From positions 17,459,656 to 17,523,655 of the forward strand of contig NC_065538.1 in the NCBI RefSeq assembly GCF_932294415.1: a stretch of DNA of 64,000 nt, given 5' to 3'. Below, one piece after another: positions 25,053 to 41,392 of this stretch (the stretch's first letter is position 1; each line of letters opens with the position of its first letter). Origin of the DNA: Quercus robur (lineage: Eukaryota; Streptophyta; Magnoliopsida; Fagales; Fagaceae). Made by a program: the position numbers and the translations under genes. The notes beneath the pieces were generated by a model. That model did no database searches and was not told the DNA's origin. It worked only from the letters and a program-made list of their open reading frames with translations.

Positions 25053-26111
25053 AGTAAAGTAGTTTTTCTTTTTGGATTTTTTTGAACGTAGATATGTTTG
25101 ATTATCGGGAAAGTACAGGAAAAATTAAAAGAAAGCATAAAGAATATGAAAAATTTTGGTTATTTGATTTTTTTTTTCATTTAAATACTGATGTGACATA
25201 TTAAAATGTTAAATAAAATTTTAATTATTATTTTATTTTGGATGTGAGTTTAGTCACAATTTTTTTTTTTTTTTAAGTTATGCTGATATGGCAATCTAGA
25301 TAGTAGTTGATGTGACATGAAAAATAATTTTTTATTGCTATGTTTAACACATCAACTTTTTTCTTCCAATGAATAATGATAGGAACTAAATTGAGACAAT
25401 ACTAAAAATGTTAAAGACCAAATTGACATAATTAAAAAGTTAAAGATCAAATTGAAATATGGTGTAAATGATAGAGACCAACTTTGTAATTTACCCTAAA
25501 ATCTAAAATGTTTATAGTATATTTTCAAACTAAATTTTTTGGCAAAGTAGTAAAAAAAAAATTATATATATATATATATATATATCAGTAGCTTTAGAAA
25601 TGTTGAGGTGCACCAGACTTTTTTCTAGGGTGAAAGCCTAGCCTGCCCACAGCATAATAGATTCAACCGAAATAGTATGAGAAATAATATTTTTCAATTT
25701 TCTTATAGTATTTGATTTTTCAAATTAATCATCCACAGTCAAAGGCAGAACTATAAAAAGATTATATAGATTAGCAGAAAAAATTTGAAATTGCTGAGTT
25801 CAAAATTTTTATTTTTGATCCTCAAAATTGAAAGTTGACTCAAAAAAATCCAAAAATTTAGAGTGACCACCTAACCCATATCTAGGGTTGGTACTTGTAG
25901 CCGCCTTCCAAAAAAATCATTTGTACTAGAACAAATTTCTTTAAAAAAATAAATAAATAAAAATCCTTTGAAAGAGAAGGCAAATGAATTGTCAGTTATG
26001 ATATGTTGTTTGTTTGCTATCTCAAAACCCAAAGTTAAAAGCTTGGGACTTTCATGATTGAGATATACCACTTAAAGAATCCTATCAAAAAAACAAAAAA
26101 GTAACCACCTA

Positions 26112-26157
<46 letters not shown>

Positions 26158-27215
26158 CAACAAGATGATTTTACGATTAAACTATAAAAAGATTATATAT
26201 ATTAGTAGAAAAAAAAATAAAAAAATTGAAAGTCAACTCAAAGAAATCCAAAAATTTAGAGTGACCACCTAACCTATATCTAGGGTTTGTACTTGTAGCC
26301 ACCTTCCAAAAAAAAATCATTTGTACTAACGAAGCAAGAAAAAATTTCTTATTAAAACCTCCTCTTAAGGAGAATGGAAATGAATTGTGAGTTATGATAT
26401 GTTGGTTGTTTGCTTTCTCGAGACCCAAAGTTAAAAGCTTGGGATTTTCAGGATTTCAGTTCTGTTATGTTGTTTAAACCACCTAAAGAATTGTTTTTTT
26501 TTTTTTCATCAACAAGATAATTTTACAATTGAACATCATTGTTGATTTGATATTTTATATGTTCCAGTAAATTCTCAATTATAAGAATTAAATCATCGAT
26601 TTAGTGAGCATGTAATAGAGTTGTTCTTAATTCAGCTTTGAATTCTCAAGAAACACTTGAATCATTGTATAATTGATGATATTTATTTGTTGATAAACAA
26701 ATTTTATTTGTAAAATATTACAAATCATTTGAAACTACCGTTAAAAGTGGAATTTCAGTATTTCATTATTATACCTTAAAAAATTGTTAATATATTTTTG
26801 AATTATGCCTTACAAAACTTATGTGTTGACTTCCTAACACAAATAAAATTATAATTTTGAAAGTTTTATTTATTATGTTGATGTGATGCCAATCAATGTT
26901 ATGCATGTTGCCATCGATAGAAAAATCATTCATTTAATTGGAAGCTTTGGGGCTCAACCTATGGTCTTAAACGGTTAAACCCCTATTGCCAATGGATAAG
27001 AACAAAGGACTCATACATAACAAAATTGGATCCAATCGACTATAATAAATGATGCATGTATTGAGTGCACGAAGTGTGCTAATCCCCCTTGGACTTGATT
27101 CATCAGCATTCAGGTCATATATCTAAAATTTTCCTAAACTTTTTTCTTTTTCTTTTTTTAATTTGTACACCGATGCATCTTTAGGTATAAGGGAAAGGGA
27201 TGATTTGAATCCTAA

Positions 27216-27589
27216 GGGCCTGTTTGGGTAAGGAATTTTCGTCACTCAATTTCCGTCACTCAATTTCCATAACTCATAACTCATCACTCATAACTCATAA
27301 CTCATCACTCATCACTCATCACTCATTTTTTCACACTCATTTGGCAACATCACTTTTATTTTCATCACTCAATTTTTTCACACTATTCATGGGTCCCACA
27401 CCTGTCAGCCAGTACAGTAGTTTTTTTTTTTTTTATTTATTTATTTATTAATACCCAACTCACCGAAGCTTAAAAAATAAAAAAATAAAAAATAAAAAAT
27501 AAAAAAAAAAAACCGAACAGCCATCCCAGGAAAAGAAAAAGAAAAAGAAAAAAGAAAAAAAAAAAAAAAAAAAAACAACGCCAACCCAG

Positions 27590-27640
<51 letters not shown>

Positions 27641-27960
27641 GAACGGCCAACCCAGGAAAAAAAAAAAAAAAAAAAAGTCAAAAGGTGGTCAAAAGTTGCG
27701 GCTGTGGGTCCCTCATGTGTGTTTATTTACGGAAATGCCATTGAGTTATGAGTTATGGAAACTAAAAACAGCCTTTTGTTGTTTTCAGTTTCCATAACTC
27801 ATAACTCAAAAATCAGAGAATTGAGTGATGGAAACAGAGTTATGGAAACAGAGTTATCGTTTGGCCAAACAACCTTTTTACTATGGGTCCCACCATTTTT
27901 GAGTTATGAGTTATGGAAACAGAGAATTGAGTTATCAAAAAACTCAATCCAAACGGCCCC
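27216..27960. mobile_element. Tourist/PIF-Harbinger-like non-autonomous element
   Basis: The ends are GGGCCTGTTTGG (left) and, reverse-complemented, GGGGCCGTTTGG (right). The 3-bp target duplication is TAA (27213-27215 and 27961-27963). These are the classic features of Tourist-like elements. The empty site with a single TAA is at 2141-2143 in copy 1. The interior has a cluster of short repeats (ataactcataactcatcact) whose inverted partner (gagttatgagttatgg) lies at 27743-27760 and 27901-27915, plus about 200 bp of nearly pure A. There is no transposase. Confidence 0.9.
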
Positions 27961-28344
27961 TAAATATCTTATTTCAAAATATCAAAGTGTGTCAATCAAT
28001 TAATTTACAAAGCTCTTAGCAAGAATGATTTTTATTTTTTATTTTCTAAGTTAGTTAAAGAAGTAAAAAGAAAATTTAGGGAAGAGTCATTTTTTTATAA
28101 AGGGGTTTTTTATTTTTTATTTTTTATTTTTATTTTAATCTTCCTATTCTATATCCATAGTCAAAAAGGTCAAAATCGGTGACAAATCAATGTAATGTCT
28201 CTTTTTCCTCCACCAAATGACAGTTCCTCTCCCCGGGTGATAATTCAATAGTTATAGGAAAGGAATTCAAATGCTAGATATCTTTACCTAGAAATGCTAA
28301 GGGATGTTAGTTGACCTACAAAGCACTTGGTAACTAATTATCAA

Positions 28345-29542
28345 GGGCTCGTTTGAATTTCATGGAAATTGAGTCATATCACTCCGTTTTCATCATCCAT
28401 CATCCAAATTTTATGGGATCCACAAAAAAAATTGTGTTTGGCTTGATTTCCAAACGTTGTTTCCATCACTCAAAACTCAAAATTTTTGAGTAAGAATGAT
28501 GGAAACCGAAAACAGAAAATTGACATTTTCAAAAGTTGAAAATTGAGTTTCAATGGCATAATGGTAAATATTGTGACTTTGTGGGAGCCGTTTGCCGTGA
28601 ATTGTCAAATCATTTCCAGAGCCTTTGATATTACCGTTGGAAAGGCTTCTATTCAGTTCATTTTTCTTCCCCAAATATTTCAGAGTCCCTCTTTCTCACG
28701 TCCCTCTCTCCGCCTCCCTCTCATTTCGTCTACACTCCATTCCCAGCGGCATCTGAGATGATGAACCGCCGCTGTAAAGCCGCCTGAGATGAACACTCCG
28801 TGGTTGAAGACAAACAACCGAGGCGTGGCAGAATCTTCACCGAGTCGGACTGGGCTCTATCACTGGCAGTTTTTCACACCGCGTCGGGCTAAGCAATTTC
28901 TCTCTCCCTCTCTCCTCCCCTTTACCAGATTGGTTCATCTCTCTCCTTAATTTCGTATTTTGGTGATTTGGGTCTCCGATCTAAGGATTTGGGTTTGGGT
29001 TTTTTGTTGTGGTTGTGGTGGTTTGAGGCTTGGGCTGTGGTGGAGCTTGTGGTTGTGGGTTTTCTGTGCATTCGTTTGGATTTTTTGGTGGAGATAGTGG
29101 TTTTGGTTAAGAGCTGTTGGTGGGTTTGTATATTTGATTCATTCGGATTTTTTGGTGGAGGTTGTGGATGTGTTGATGGCTGTTGGTGGTGGAGGTTGTG
29201 GTTGTGGGTTTCTGGGTTTGCCGTTGGTGGTGGTGGAGCTGGGTTTGGGTGTATCGGCTACTCTGCATTTTATGGGTTTTTTTTATGGGAGAATATGAAA
29301 GAGGATGAAGAACAGAAAAGAAAAGGGACGCGGGTGGCAACCATAACCTTGTGTAGTGTCAGTGGATGGGTCCACCATTTTGAAAAAAGTGGAGATAAAA
29401 ACTGAGATATATTACTAACTTTTGTATCCAAACAAAAGTGTTGGGTTTTCTTGAGTGATAATGGGGTTTGGGTAATGAGTTAAGGGTTTTAAGTTTGAGT
29501 TATAAAAATGGAGTACTGAGTCAGTCCTAAACCAAACGGGCC
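28345..29542. mobile_element. Second Harbinger-like non-autonomous element
   Basis: Left end GGGCTCGTTTGAATTTC and reverse-complemented right end GGCCCGTTTGGTTTAGG form a short imperfect terminal inverted repeat resembling the element at 27216. The subterminal parts contain similar catcactcaaaactcaaa units. The block is missing from the equivalent place in copy 1 (about 2290). The exact target duplication is not resolved. The interior (about 28680-29340) is rich in CT and then GGT/TGG and looks like captured 5' gene sequence, but I recognise no protein. Confidence 0.65.
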
Positions 29543-30431
29543 TTTAAATATTTTCAAATTTGGTATTTTTCCTTTTGACTCTTATCTCTTTGGGTAGCCC
29601 GGGTAAAAGCGTAGCTATGGAAGCATTGATCTGAAACAATTGTAGCTACGATTGGTCCATCCGTGACCATGATTGAAAGTCCATCTCAGCAGAAAGAACA
29701 ACAAAAAATAATAATCACAGTCCCTTCTATTCCCACATCACAAATTACTTTAACCCCACTTCTTTCAAGGTTCAAGTTCTTCAAATTCTTGATGTGGCCA
29801 AGTTTTGATCTACATTAATTTCACATTCCAAAATTACTGAGCTTGAGGATTCACATTGATTCTCTTTGATTTTCCACATCTTCTACAACTCTTGAGGTCA
29901 AAATTTTCCCAACTATCATTGAAAAAATTTACATAGATATTCAATCTTACCAATATTGCATAATTTCACATCTTTCATTTAAGAATACTGTTAATTAGTA
30001 TTAGGGCCACCCATACCCTACACTTCAAACCAGTAGTCACCAATCAGCTAGTTTTGTAGCTGCAACCACCGAAATAACTCTAGCATATGCAACTTTCTGG
30101 TGCCTTTAAACTCATAATGCCACCAACTATCTTCCCAACTACATTTGCCTTAATGAAGAAGATGAACTCACTATTTGTGATTTCTCCTTAACGTGTGAGC
30201 TACAGAGAAAAAATCTTTAACACATGCACAAAGAACAAATGTATAATAAAAAATTTGGATGTAAGTCACATCTATCAAGAAAAGGTAAGCCACTCGAGGC
30301 TTCTCATTTAATGACTATTAATTCAACTTCCATCCTCTTTTCTTCAAGACCAACTTCAATGGGGTCCGTTTCATACTTCATATATGGTTCAAGTCCCAGC
30401 TCAAAGCCTCAGAACACCATTGTTGTGAAAG

Positions 30432-33393
30432 ATGAATACCCACTTCAGAAGTGCACTGCTTTTGTTGGTCTCATTTGCACTAGCAAGATTCGGAGATGGG
30501 CAAGAATCAAGTGCTCTTGTACCAGCAATTATAACTTTTGGTGACTCTGCAGTGGATGTGGGGAACAATGACTATCTCCCCACTCTTTTCAAGGCCAATT
30601 TCCCTCCATATGGGAGAGACTTTATCAATCACCAGCCTACTGGCAGGTTTTGCAATGGAAAACTTGCCACTGATATAACTGGTAAGTAGAAAGCATCAAT
30701 GCTAGAGTGGCTGCATAGGGATCATAACAGAGTAATGAATCAAATTTGTGAATCCATTAAAGTGGCTTTCATTGGTTTTTTACTTCGTTACCAATTATAT
30801 ATTTTTTACCGTTTTGATTATATTGTTTTTTGATTTTGATAGAATAAATGTGTTTTGTGCTCCATTTGTTTTGCAAAAAAAAATTTTTAGTAAAATATTT
30901 TTAAGTGTTTGACACGACATGTAAAATTCTTCAATCCAAACTGCCAAAGTCACCGGTTACCGGACCAATGGCTCTTGTGACCGAATTGCATGTACCAGAG
31001 GTCTAACACTAGTGGCTCTGATGACCGGACCAGCTCCACCAACTGCCTAGCCAACCAACCGAGGATCTAGTCACCAAATGGGGAAAGACTGGAAGAGTCA
31101 TAGTGTGTTTTTGTAAAATGTTTTACCAAATTTTTAAAAGTAAAACATTTTATAAAAGATTTTACAGTTAACAACAAAAATTTTCAAGTTTAACTAAATT
31201 TTACAATGAAACAAACATGGTAAAATGTTGAAAATTTTAGTGTGTAAAACACCTTACAACGAAATAAAGGGAATGTCTGATATCTGTTTGCATTATTTGT
31301 GTGGAATAATAATTTGTTTAGTTAATTTACTTATCCGCTGCATAATTTATTGGAGTCTAAATAAGAATTTTCAATTGGTATATAAGCAATTAGAACACAT
31401 AGCAGTCAAATTCAGTTTTTTTTTATAAAAAAATTTATGTCCTTTTAATAATATAAATAAGCTTTAATCTTTACTCGAATCTTACATTTTGCAGCTGAAA
31501 CTCTGGGTTTTAAGACTTATGCTCCAGCATATCTTAGCCCACAAGCATCAGGAAAGAACCTCCTAATTGGAGCTAACTTTGCTTCAGCTGCCTCTGGTTA
31601 TGATGAAAAAGCTGCCCGCATTAGTGTAAAGAATTTCATCTTATGCTAGTCTTTACTCAGTCTCAAATTAGTAAACTTGATTTGATTATAAGAATTGATT
31701 TCTTTATTCAAATGAAATTTTGGTTTGTGGCAGCATGCAATCCCATTGTCTCAGCAGTTGAAATACTACAAGGAATACCAAACCAAGCTAGCAAAGGTGG
31801 CTGGTAGTAAGAAAGCAGCAACCATAATCAAGGAAGCAATATATATTTTGAGTGCTGGTAATAGTGACTTTCTTCAGAATTATTATGTCAATCCTTTGGT
31901 CAACAAAGTCTACACTCCTGATCAGTATTCCAACCTCCTTGTTGGCGCATTCACAAGCTTTGTTAAGGTACATCATTGTGGTTACTAAATTTCACGTTTT
32001 GCACTAAATTAATTAGACTGAAAATATGTGCCTCAAATGCCATGTTTAGTCGTTAAGTGTTGAATAAACAGTTGGCTGCACGGTTTTTTAATCTCATTGA
32101 ACCGGATCTTTTAACAAAATTCAAGAGCCGAATAAACTCCGGCTGAACCTACTAATTCAACAGAATCGGTCGCAGTTTGGACCAATGTTTTTGTTTGAAA
32201 AAATGTAGAAATTGCATGTATCAGTATTTGAACTTTAGTACAAAGGGTACAATTAGCTGACATGCATGTTGGAAAGCTTTTTTTATTTTTTATTTATCTT
32301 TGAATAATTAGGGGATTTAAACTCTAGATGTCTCTATAGAAACACCAAGAATAGCTAGTTTACTCATAAGGCACTTAGCAAATTTAAAATGATTAGATAT
32401 ATTTTAAAATTTATATAACACATACTAATAAATAAATAAATTATTATTATTGTGATAACTAATATATTCAGTCTCTAAGAGAAAAAATATATGTGTATAT
32501 ATATATATATATATATTTTTTTTAAATGGTATGTGTGTGTATATATATATGTTAATTAAAATCATATAATTCATTGTGGACCCCTTTATGTACTTGACAT
32601 GTTTAAATATGAAATTTCAAAATTATTTGTTTGTTTACCTAATTATGGATTTTCTTTTACTCAAAAAAAAAAATTACGGTTATGCTCAAGGAGTAATTAT
32701 AATTTTAATGATTTTTTTAATGCTTTATTGTTTTCTAACTTTCTTACATAAGTAGTGAAAAATGTGCCTGAAAATTATATAATTCCCCTGGATAATTACT
32801 TGGCTATGATTAAAAACAGGAATTGTATGGTCTGGGAGCCAGAAAACTTGGGGTGACTTCACTCCCTCCATTGGGTTGCCTTCCTCTTGCCATCACCTTA
32901 TTTGGATTTCATGATAATGGGTGCGTCTCTAGGATCAACACTGATGCCCAAGCATTTAATAAGAAGATCAACTCAGCTGCAACAAGTCTCAAAAAGCAAC
33001 TTCCTGGTCTTAAGATAGTTATCTTTGACATTTATAAGCCCCTCTATGATCTTACTCGATCTCCATCCAAATTTGGTAAGCAACATGTTTTTTTAAACTG
33101 ATTACCGATTAGGAAGCCTCTGTCTGAGGAATTAAAACTTGGGTTACTTTTAAGCGTTTTAATAGTAATCATCTTTCCCTATTTTTTTCCTTTTTGTAGG
33201 TTTTGCTGAAGCAAGGAGAGGCTGCTGTGGTACAGGGATCGTAGAGACAACATCATTTTTGTGCAATCCAAAGTCAATAGGGACTTGTTCTAATGCAACT
33301 CAGTATGTGTTTTGGGACAGTGTCCATCCATCTCAGGCTGCTAATCAGGTCCTTGCTGATGCATTGATTTCCCAAGGCATCTCCCTCGTCTGA
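30432..33393 (+). CDS. GDSL esterase/lipase, APG-like
   Basis: Five exons join in frame: 30432-30681, 31495-31625, 31734-31967, 32820-33075 and 33200-33393. They total 1065 nt, predicting 354 aa, the usual size for plant GDSL lipases. A signal peptide covers about residues 1-23 (hydrophobic [11 protein letters not shown]). Block I is [10 protein letters not shown] with the nucleophile at Ser39. The block-III region reads [15 protein letters not shown], a variant typical of the APG subgroup. Block V near the end, [11 protein letters not shown], supplies Asp330 and His333. Such enzymes are secreted and hydrolyse ester bonds of lipids or cell-wall/cuticle substrates; the substrate here is not known. 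The start was chosen because the ATG at 30432 opens directly into the signal peptide. The gene converges on the poly(A)-binding gene, with 671 bp between stop codons. Confidence 0.95.
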
Positions 33394-34064
33394 TGGTGAT
33401 ACTGATATATGCTTTCTTTTTTATATTATGTAAGAAGACCAATACTGTGCTATTCTGCTACTTTCATGGAAAGGTTGCAACAGCTGTAATAGTAATCTTA
33501 TAACTGAGGACATTTATTGTCTCTCATAGCACTCCATCCATAAATTATGCAGTTTGTTTGTAATAGATTTTGCCTTCTTAGGCTTATTTCTATCCAAAAA
33601 AAGACATTTTACATGAATAATAGCAGAGTTGATTTAAGGAAAATAAAAAGGCCAAAATAAAGTATAATACTTTGCTCACCATGCAAACAAAAAGGAAAAT
33701 GTAGTATTGTATTAGACAGAATATATTTGGCTAAGAAAGAGAGGAAAAAAGATGGAAACCATGCTTTGTTCATCATGCAAGCCATATGAGACTTCAATTT
33801 TCGGTTTCAATACCTCAATTTGTCTTCACAAAAAACTAAGCACAAAAGATGGAAAAGAAAAACGGCAGCAGGGTCAGAATAGGTTTGTATGTTCTATTTC
33901 AGATATATGACAATATTGACAAATCCGCTGCTGGTCCCTTGTCAGTAGAGCAAAAAACAAAACGCCTTCTGATGAGAACTTGAGAAGAGACTAGTGAACT
34001 TGTTAGATTTGTCCAAGGCCAGATTAGTATTTCAAGAAACAAAATGCCTTCTGTGATGATTCTA
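33394..34064. other. Shared 3' region between convergent genes
   Basis: Holds the 3' untranslated regions of the lipase (plus) and the poly(A)-binding gene (minus). No further gene or repeat end is visible. Confidence 0.6.
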
Positions 34065-38515
<4,451 letters not shown>

Positions 38516-38637
38516 TTAGAGAGAGAGTGGTGTTTGTTACAACTGTAATGTGTGTAGTGGTACTATATGCAGTAGTAGCAGGGCTTTTTTTTGGTTTTTG
38601 TTGTTGAGAGTGAGAGTGAGAGAGAGGGAATGAGAGA

Positions 38638-38645
38638 TTTATATA
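38638..38645 (-). promoter_or_regulatory. Likely TATA box of the PABP gene
   Basis: TATATAAA on the minus strand lies about 200 bp upstream of the ATG at 38440 and is followed by a CT-rich leader, a common plant arrangement. Confidence 0.55.
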
Positions 38646-38729
38646 TGGGTTTGTACGGACAGTGAGGTTTGATTGAGATAGGCATGGGCTGTGTGATTTT
38701 TTTTTTGGGTACTCGCTCTGGGATTTTGA

Positions 38730-38735
38730 CACGTG
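38730..38735. promoter_or_regulatory. G-box (CACGTG) upstream of the PABP gene
   Basis: The palindrome CACGTG, within gacacgtgtac, sits about 90 bp upstream of the TATA-like element. G-boxes are bound by bZIP and bHLH factors. It is retained in the duplicate at 58312-58317. Confidence 0.5.
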
Positions 38736-38740
38736 TACAT

Positions 38741-41392
38741 TTTGTGATTTTGTTTGTGATTAAACTTGTCCTTCAGTGGGTAGGCTTATTCTACTTGTAG
38801 AGAGTACCTTTGTCTGCGGAAAGAAAGAAAGAAAACTTGGGAAAATGAAGCTATGACGGCTTTTTGTTTTTGTTTTTTTTTGTTTTTAATAGTTATTATT
38901 TAGAGATAGATATCATTGATCTTTGATTATTGTTATAATAAAATTCTAACACAAATCTCTTATTTAATAATATAAATTATTCTCTTCTGAATATAAAAAT
39001 AAAAGATGTTATTAGTTGAGTAAATTATTATATTTCTTGTGGGTCATGTTATTTGTGTTGTTTTGTTAACAACATTTTTACTATACTTTTATAACAAAAT
39101 TGAAGTGATAAGTTATTAGGGACTTTTACATGTGGGTAAAAAAGTAATTTAAATAGTTAATTTAAATTAAAATAAATAATAACTAATCATTAATAATTTG
39201 TTATAAAAGTGCTGTAAAAATACTATAAACAACGTAATACTCCTCTTCTTTTTAATCAACTACTAATTTTGGGTCAATAATGATAGGTATGTAATATTTT
39301 TCACAACTTATTATCATTAAAGTAATATTATTTTTATTTGGATGACACTTTTTATATATATACACAACTCACAGACGGTCATACTCATATCACTGTGAAT
39401 ATTAAAGTTATAAAAGTTTTTAAATAATTGAAAAATATTACTCCTGTATTTCCCTAAAGTTATTGTTGCTGGGGTTTTAACCAAAAAATAAAATTGTTGT
39501 TGGGGAACATATTGTATGGTACCAACAACATCATCAGCTGATGAGGTCATACTTTCTTGGTTGTATTGCATTGCATGAGGTGTTGTGTTGTTCCTGCTGA
39601 TCTTGCCGGCTATGGCCCATGAATACTGAAAAAGTGGGATTGAATTAAATTTCATCACCTTTTTTTTTTTTTTTTAAATTACAAATTGAATGATTGATTA
39701 GTAAATTTTGATCCTTATTAATATCGATCAAATATTTAAAATGAGACACAATTTGTAAAACTTTAGCAATAATCTTTGACTGTAAGTGGAGGTAATTGTA
39801 ACATTAAAATATTTTTCAGGCTTGTAAAAGATATAATACAAGCAACATAAAACAAAACTCTAAACGTATTTCAGTGATCATTACTAATAGAGTTTAACGT
39901 TAAAAATAAAAACAAGAGTGCTCTTTGCTCACCCCATCACCACTCAGTGAGTCAGTGACCTCTAGCATTGTTTTACCATTTTCACTTTAAAATTTTACCA
40001 GAAAAGTGATACTAAAGAAAATACTTTTCATAACAATTGAATCCATAAATTTTTACATGTTCTTATTTGTAGTCACTTAATTACCTACGAATAATAATTT
40101 GTCACAATTTAAATTTTTTTTTTTGGCAACACCACTTGTAGTTTTTTTTTTTTTCTTTTCGGGTTAAGAAAAAAAGTTGCCTAGTTTAGGAAAAAGCAAC
40201 CTGTGGTACTGTGGGACGAATTTGGTGAGCGCCAATTTATAGAAAAAGCTAAGGTGGTTTTAAAGTAAAGCCATTTTGGGTCAGAATATGAAGACATGAT
40301 GCAACACAACATAAATATGACCTACACCGAGAAAGTTCATTTGTTGCAAAGAGTAAACATTGGCTTTAATATCATCCCTGATGCATAATAAGAACAAGAA
40401 AAATATATGCTTTGTGGTGATACAATACAATAAACCAGTACCTCATAAACACATCATTTATTTCATATGATTTCTTTATTCTGCAAAAGTAGTTTCTAAC
40501 TAAAAATTGTGGTTGCATTTTGGCAATTGGGTGAATAAGTCTACAGTAGAATTTCACCTACTGAGCCTACAAATGACTGTGTGGACCCAACCATCAATGA
40601 AGCCCATTACTGATGTAGCAAGATCGAGTTGGTATCTCTTACCCTCAGGCCCCAATAGTAGTGGAATTGATGTGGAAAGGGGAATAGAAATCCGGTACTT
40701 GGAAATTGTATGAACTATGAACTATGGTCTTGAAGTGAAGCTTAATTTTATGATAATTCAATAGTAACAATGGGGATGAAACTAATTAGATATGGATTTC
40801 ACCACGTGTACTTACCACAGTAAAACCAAGAAAACCAAAGTTACTCATTGTCATTGTTCTTTTAATTTGTCAGACCAAATGGGTTTGTCTGTCTTTAGAT
40901 AGAGAAATAACTTGGATAATGAACAAAATATGTCTTTAAGATTGAAAGATAATATTAGCTTGACAATCTTGAAGCACCCTTGCTAGAAGAGAGGAGATCA
41001 ATAGGCATCAAATACTAGCGAGTTTTGACAAAACTTCAATTAAATATTAAGCAAATGCTGACAAAATGTTGAAAAGAAGGACAAGAAGGAAAACGAAAAG
41101 ATTAACCATTCATCTACAAGTTTCAGCTGCAAAAAGTAGAAAACTTTGTTTTCATACATAGAACTAAGCTTCTACATGAACACTTGTCAGTCATCAAACA
41201 TGCATTCTCAAACGGAAAAATTAAGCTTCTGACTGGTTTCTAAGCAAAAGGATACGGTACCTTCCCATTGTGTAGTAAATTCCTTCACTATGTTTTATTG
41301 CCTATGTATAAACAGTTGAAAAAGTGTGGAAAAGGTGCAGCTACTATTGTCAAACGGTGATATTTTAGGTTAAGTATACAAATGGCAATCTG
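38741..41392. other. Region between the PABP promoter and the CHUP1-like gene
   Basis: AT-rich. A minus-strand open frame of 113 codons at 39317-39658 recurs at 58829-59239 inside the duplicated copy but shows no recognisable domain. 40346-41392 has no counterpart in the copy; its last few hundred bases should be the 3' untranslated region of the CHUP1-like gene. No other feature was found. Confidence 0.5.

Larger units (their letters stand above)
19868..25496. mobile_element. Large Mutator-like element containing nested insertions
   Basis: The ends are GGTAAATTATAAAGTTGGTC (left) and, reverse-complemented, GGGTAAATTACAAAGTTGGTC (right). The inverted arms are about 220 bp, reaching the shared ttgccatatcagcat near 20085 and 25280. 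The target duplication is the perfect 9-mer TAAAATCTA (19859-19867 and 25497-25505). Copy 1 of the segmental duplication holds a single TAAAATCTA at 450-458, which is the empty site. The 5629-bp interior contains a minus-strand LINE relic, a nested Pack-MULE and a short plus-strand LINE tail. No MULE transposase was seen. Confidence 0.9.
19366..30096. repeat. Segmental duplication, copy 2, expanded by insertions
   Basis: Collinear with 1-2899, interrupted by three large insertions: the MULE at 19868-25496, a Tourist-like element at 27216-27960 and a Harbinger-like element at about 28345-29542. Copy 2 also has a 36-bp tandem duplication near 19765-19825 (gcaatgaagggcctcaaaag repeated). Similarity to copy 1 ends at 30096, only 336 bp before the lipase start codon, so the unit includes part of the lipase upstream region. 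Confidence 0.9.

Noticed and set aside
27441..27681. Minus-strand open frames of almost pure phenylalanine
   Set aside because: They come from poly-A runs inside the Tourist-like element and are not protein-like.
28968..29405. 145-codon plus-strand frame rich in Gly, Trp, Val and Leu
   Set aside because: Low-complexity GGT/TTTGG repeats inside a transposon; no domain and no splice or promoter context.
30224..30544. 106-codon frame overlapping the lipase first exon
   Set aside because: It is in a different frame from the lipase signal peptide and GDSL motif and stops inside exon 1.
39317..39658. 113-codon minus-strand frame kept in both duplicate blocks
   Set aside because: Its preservation is explained by recent duplication; no known domain, and the second copy ends differently.
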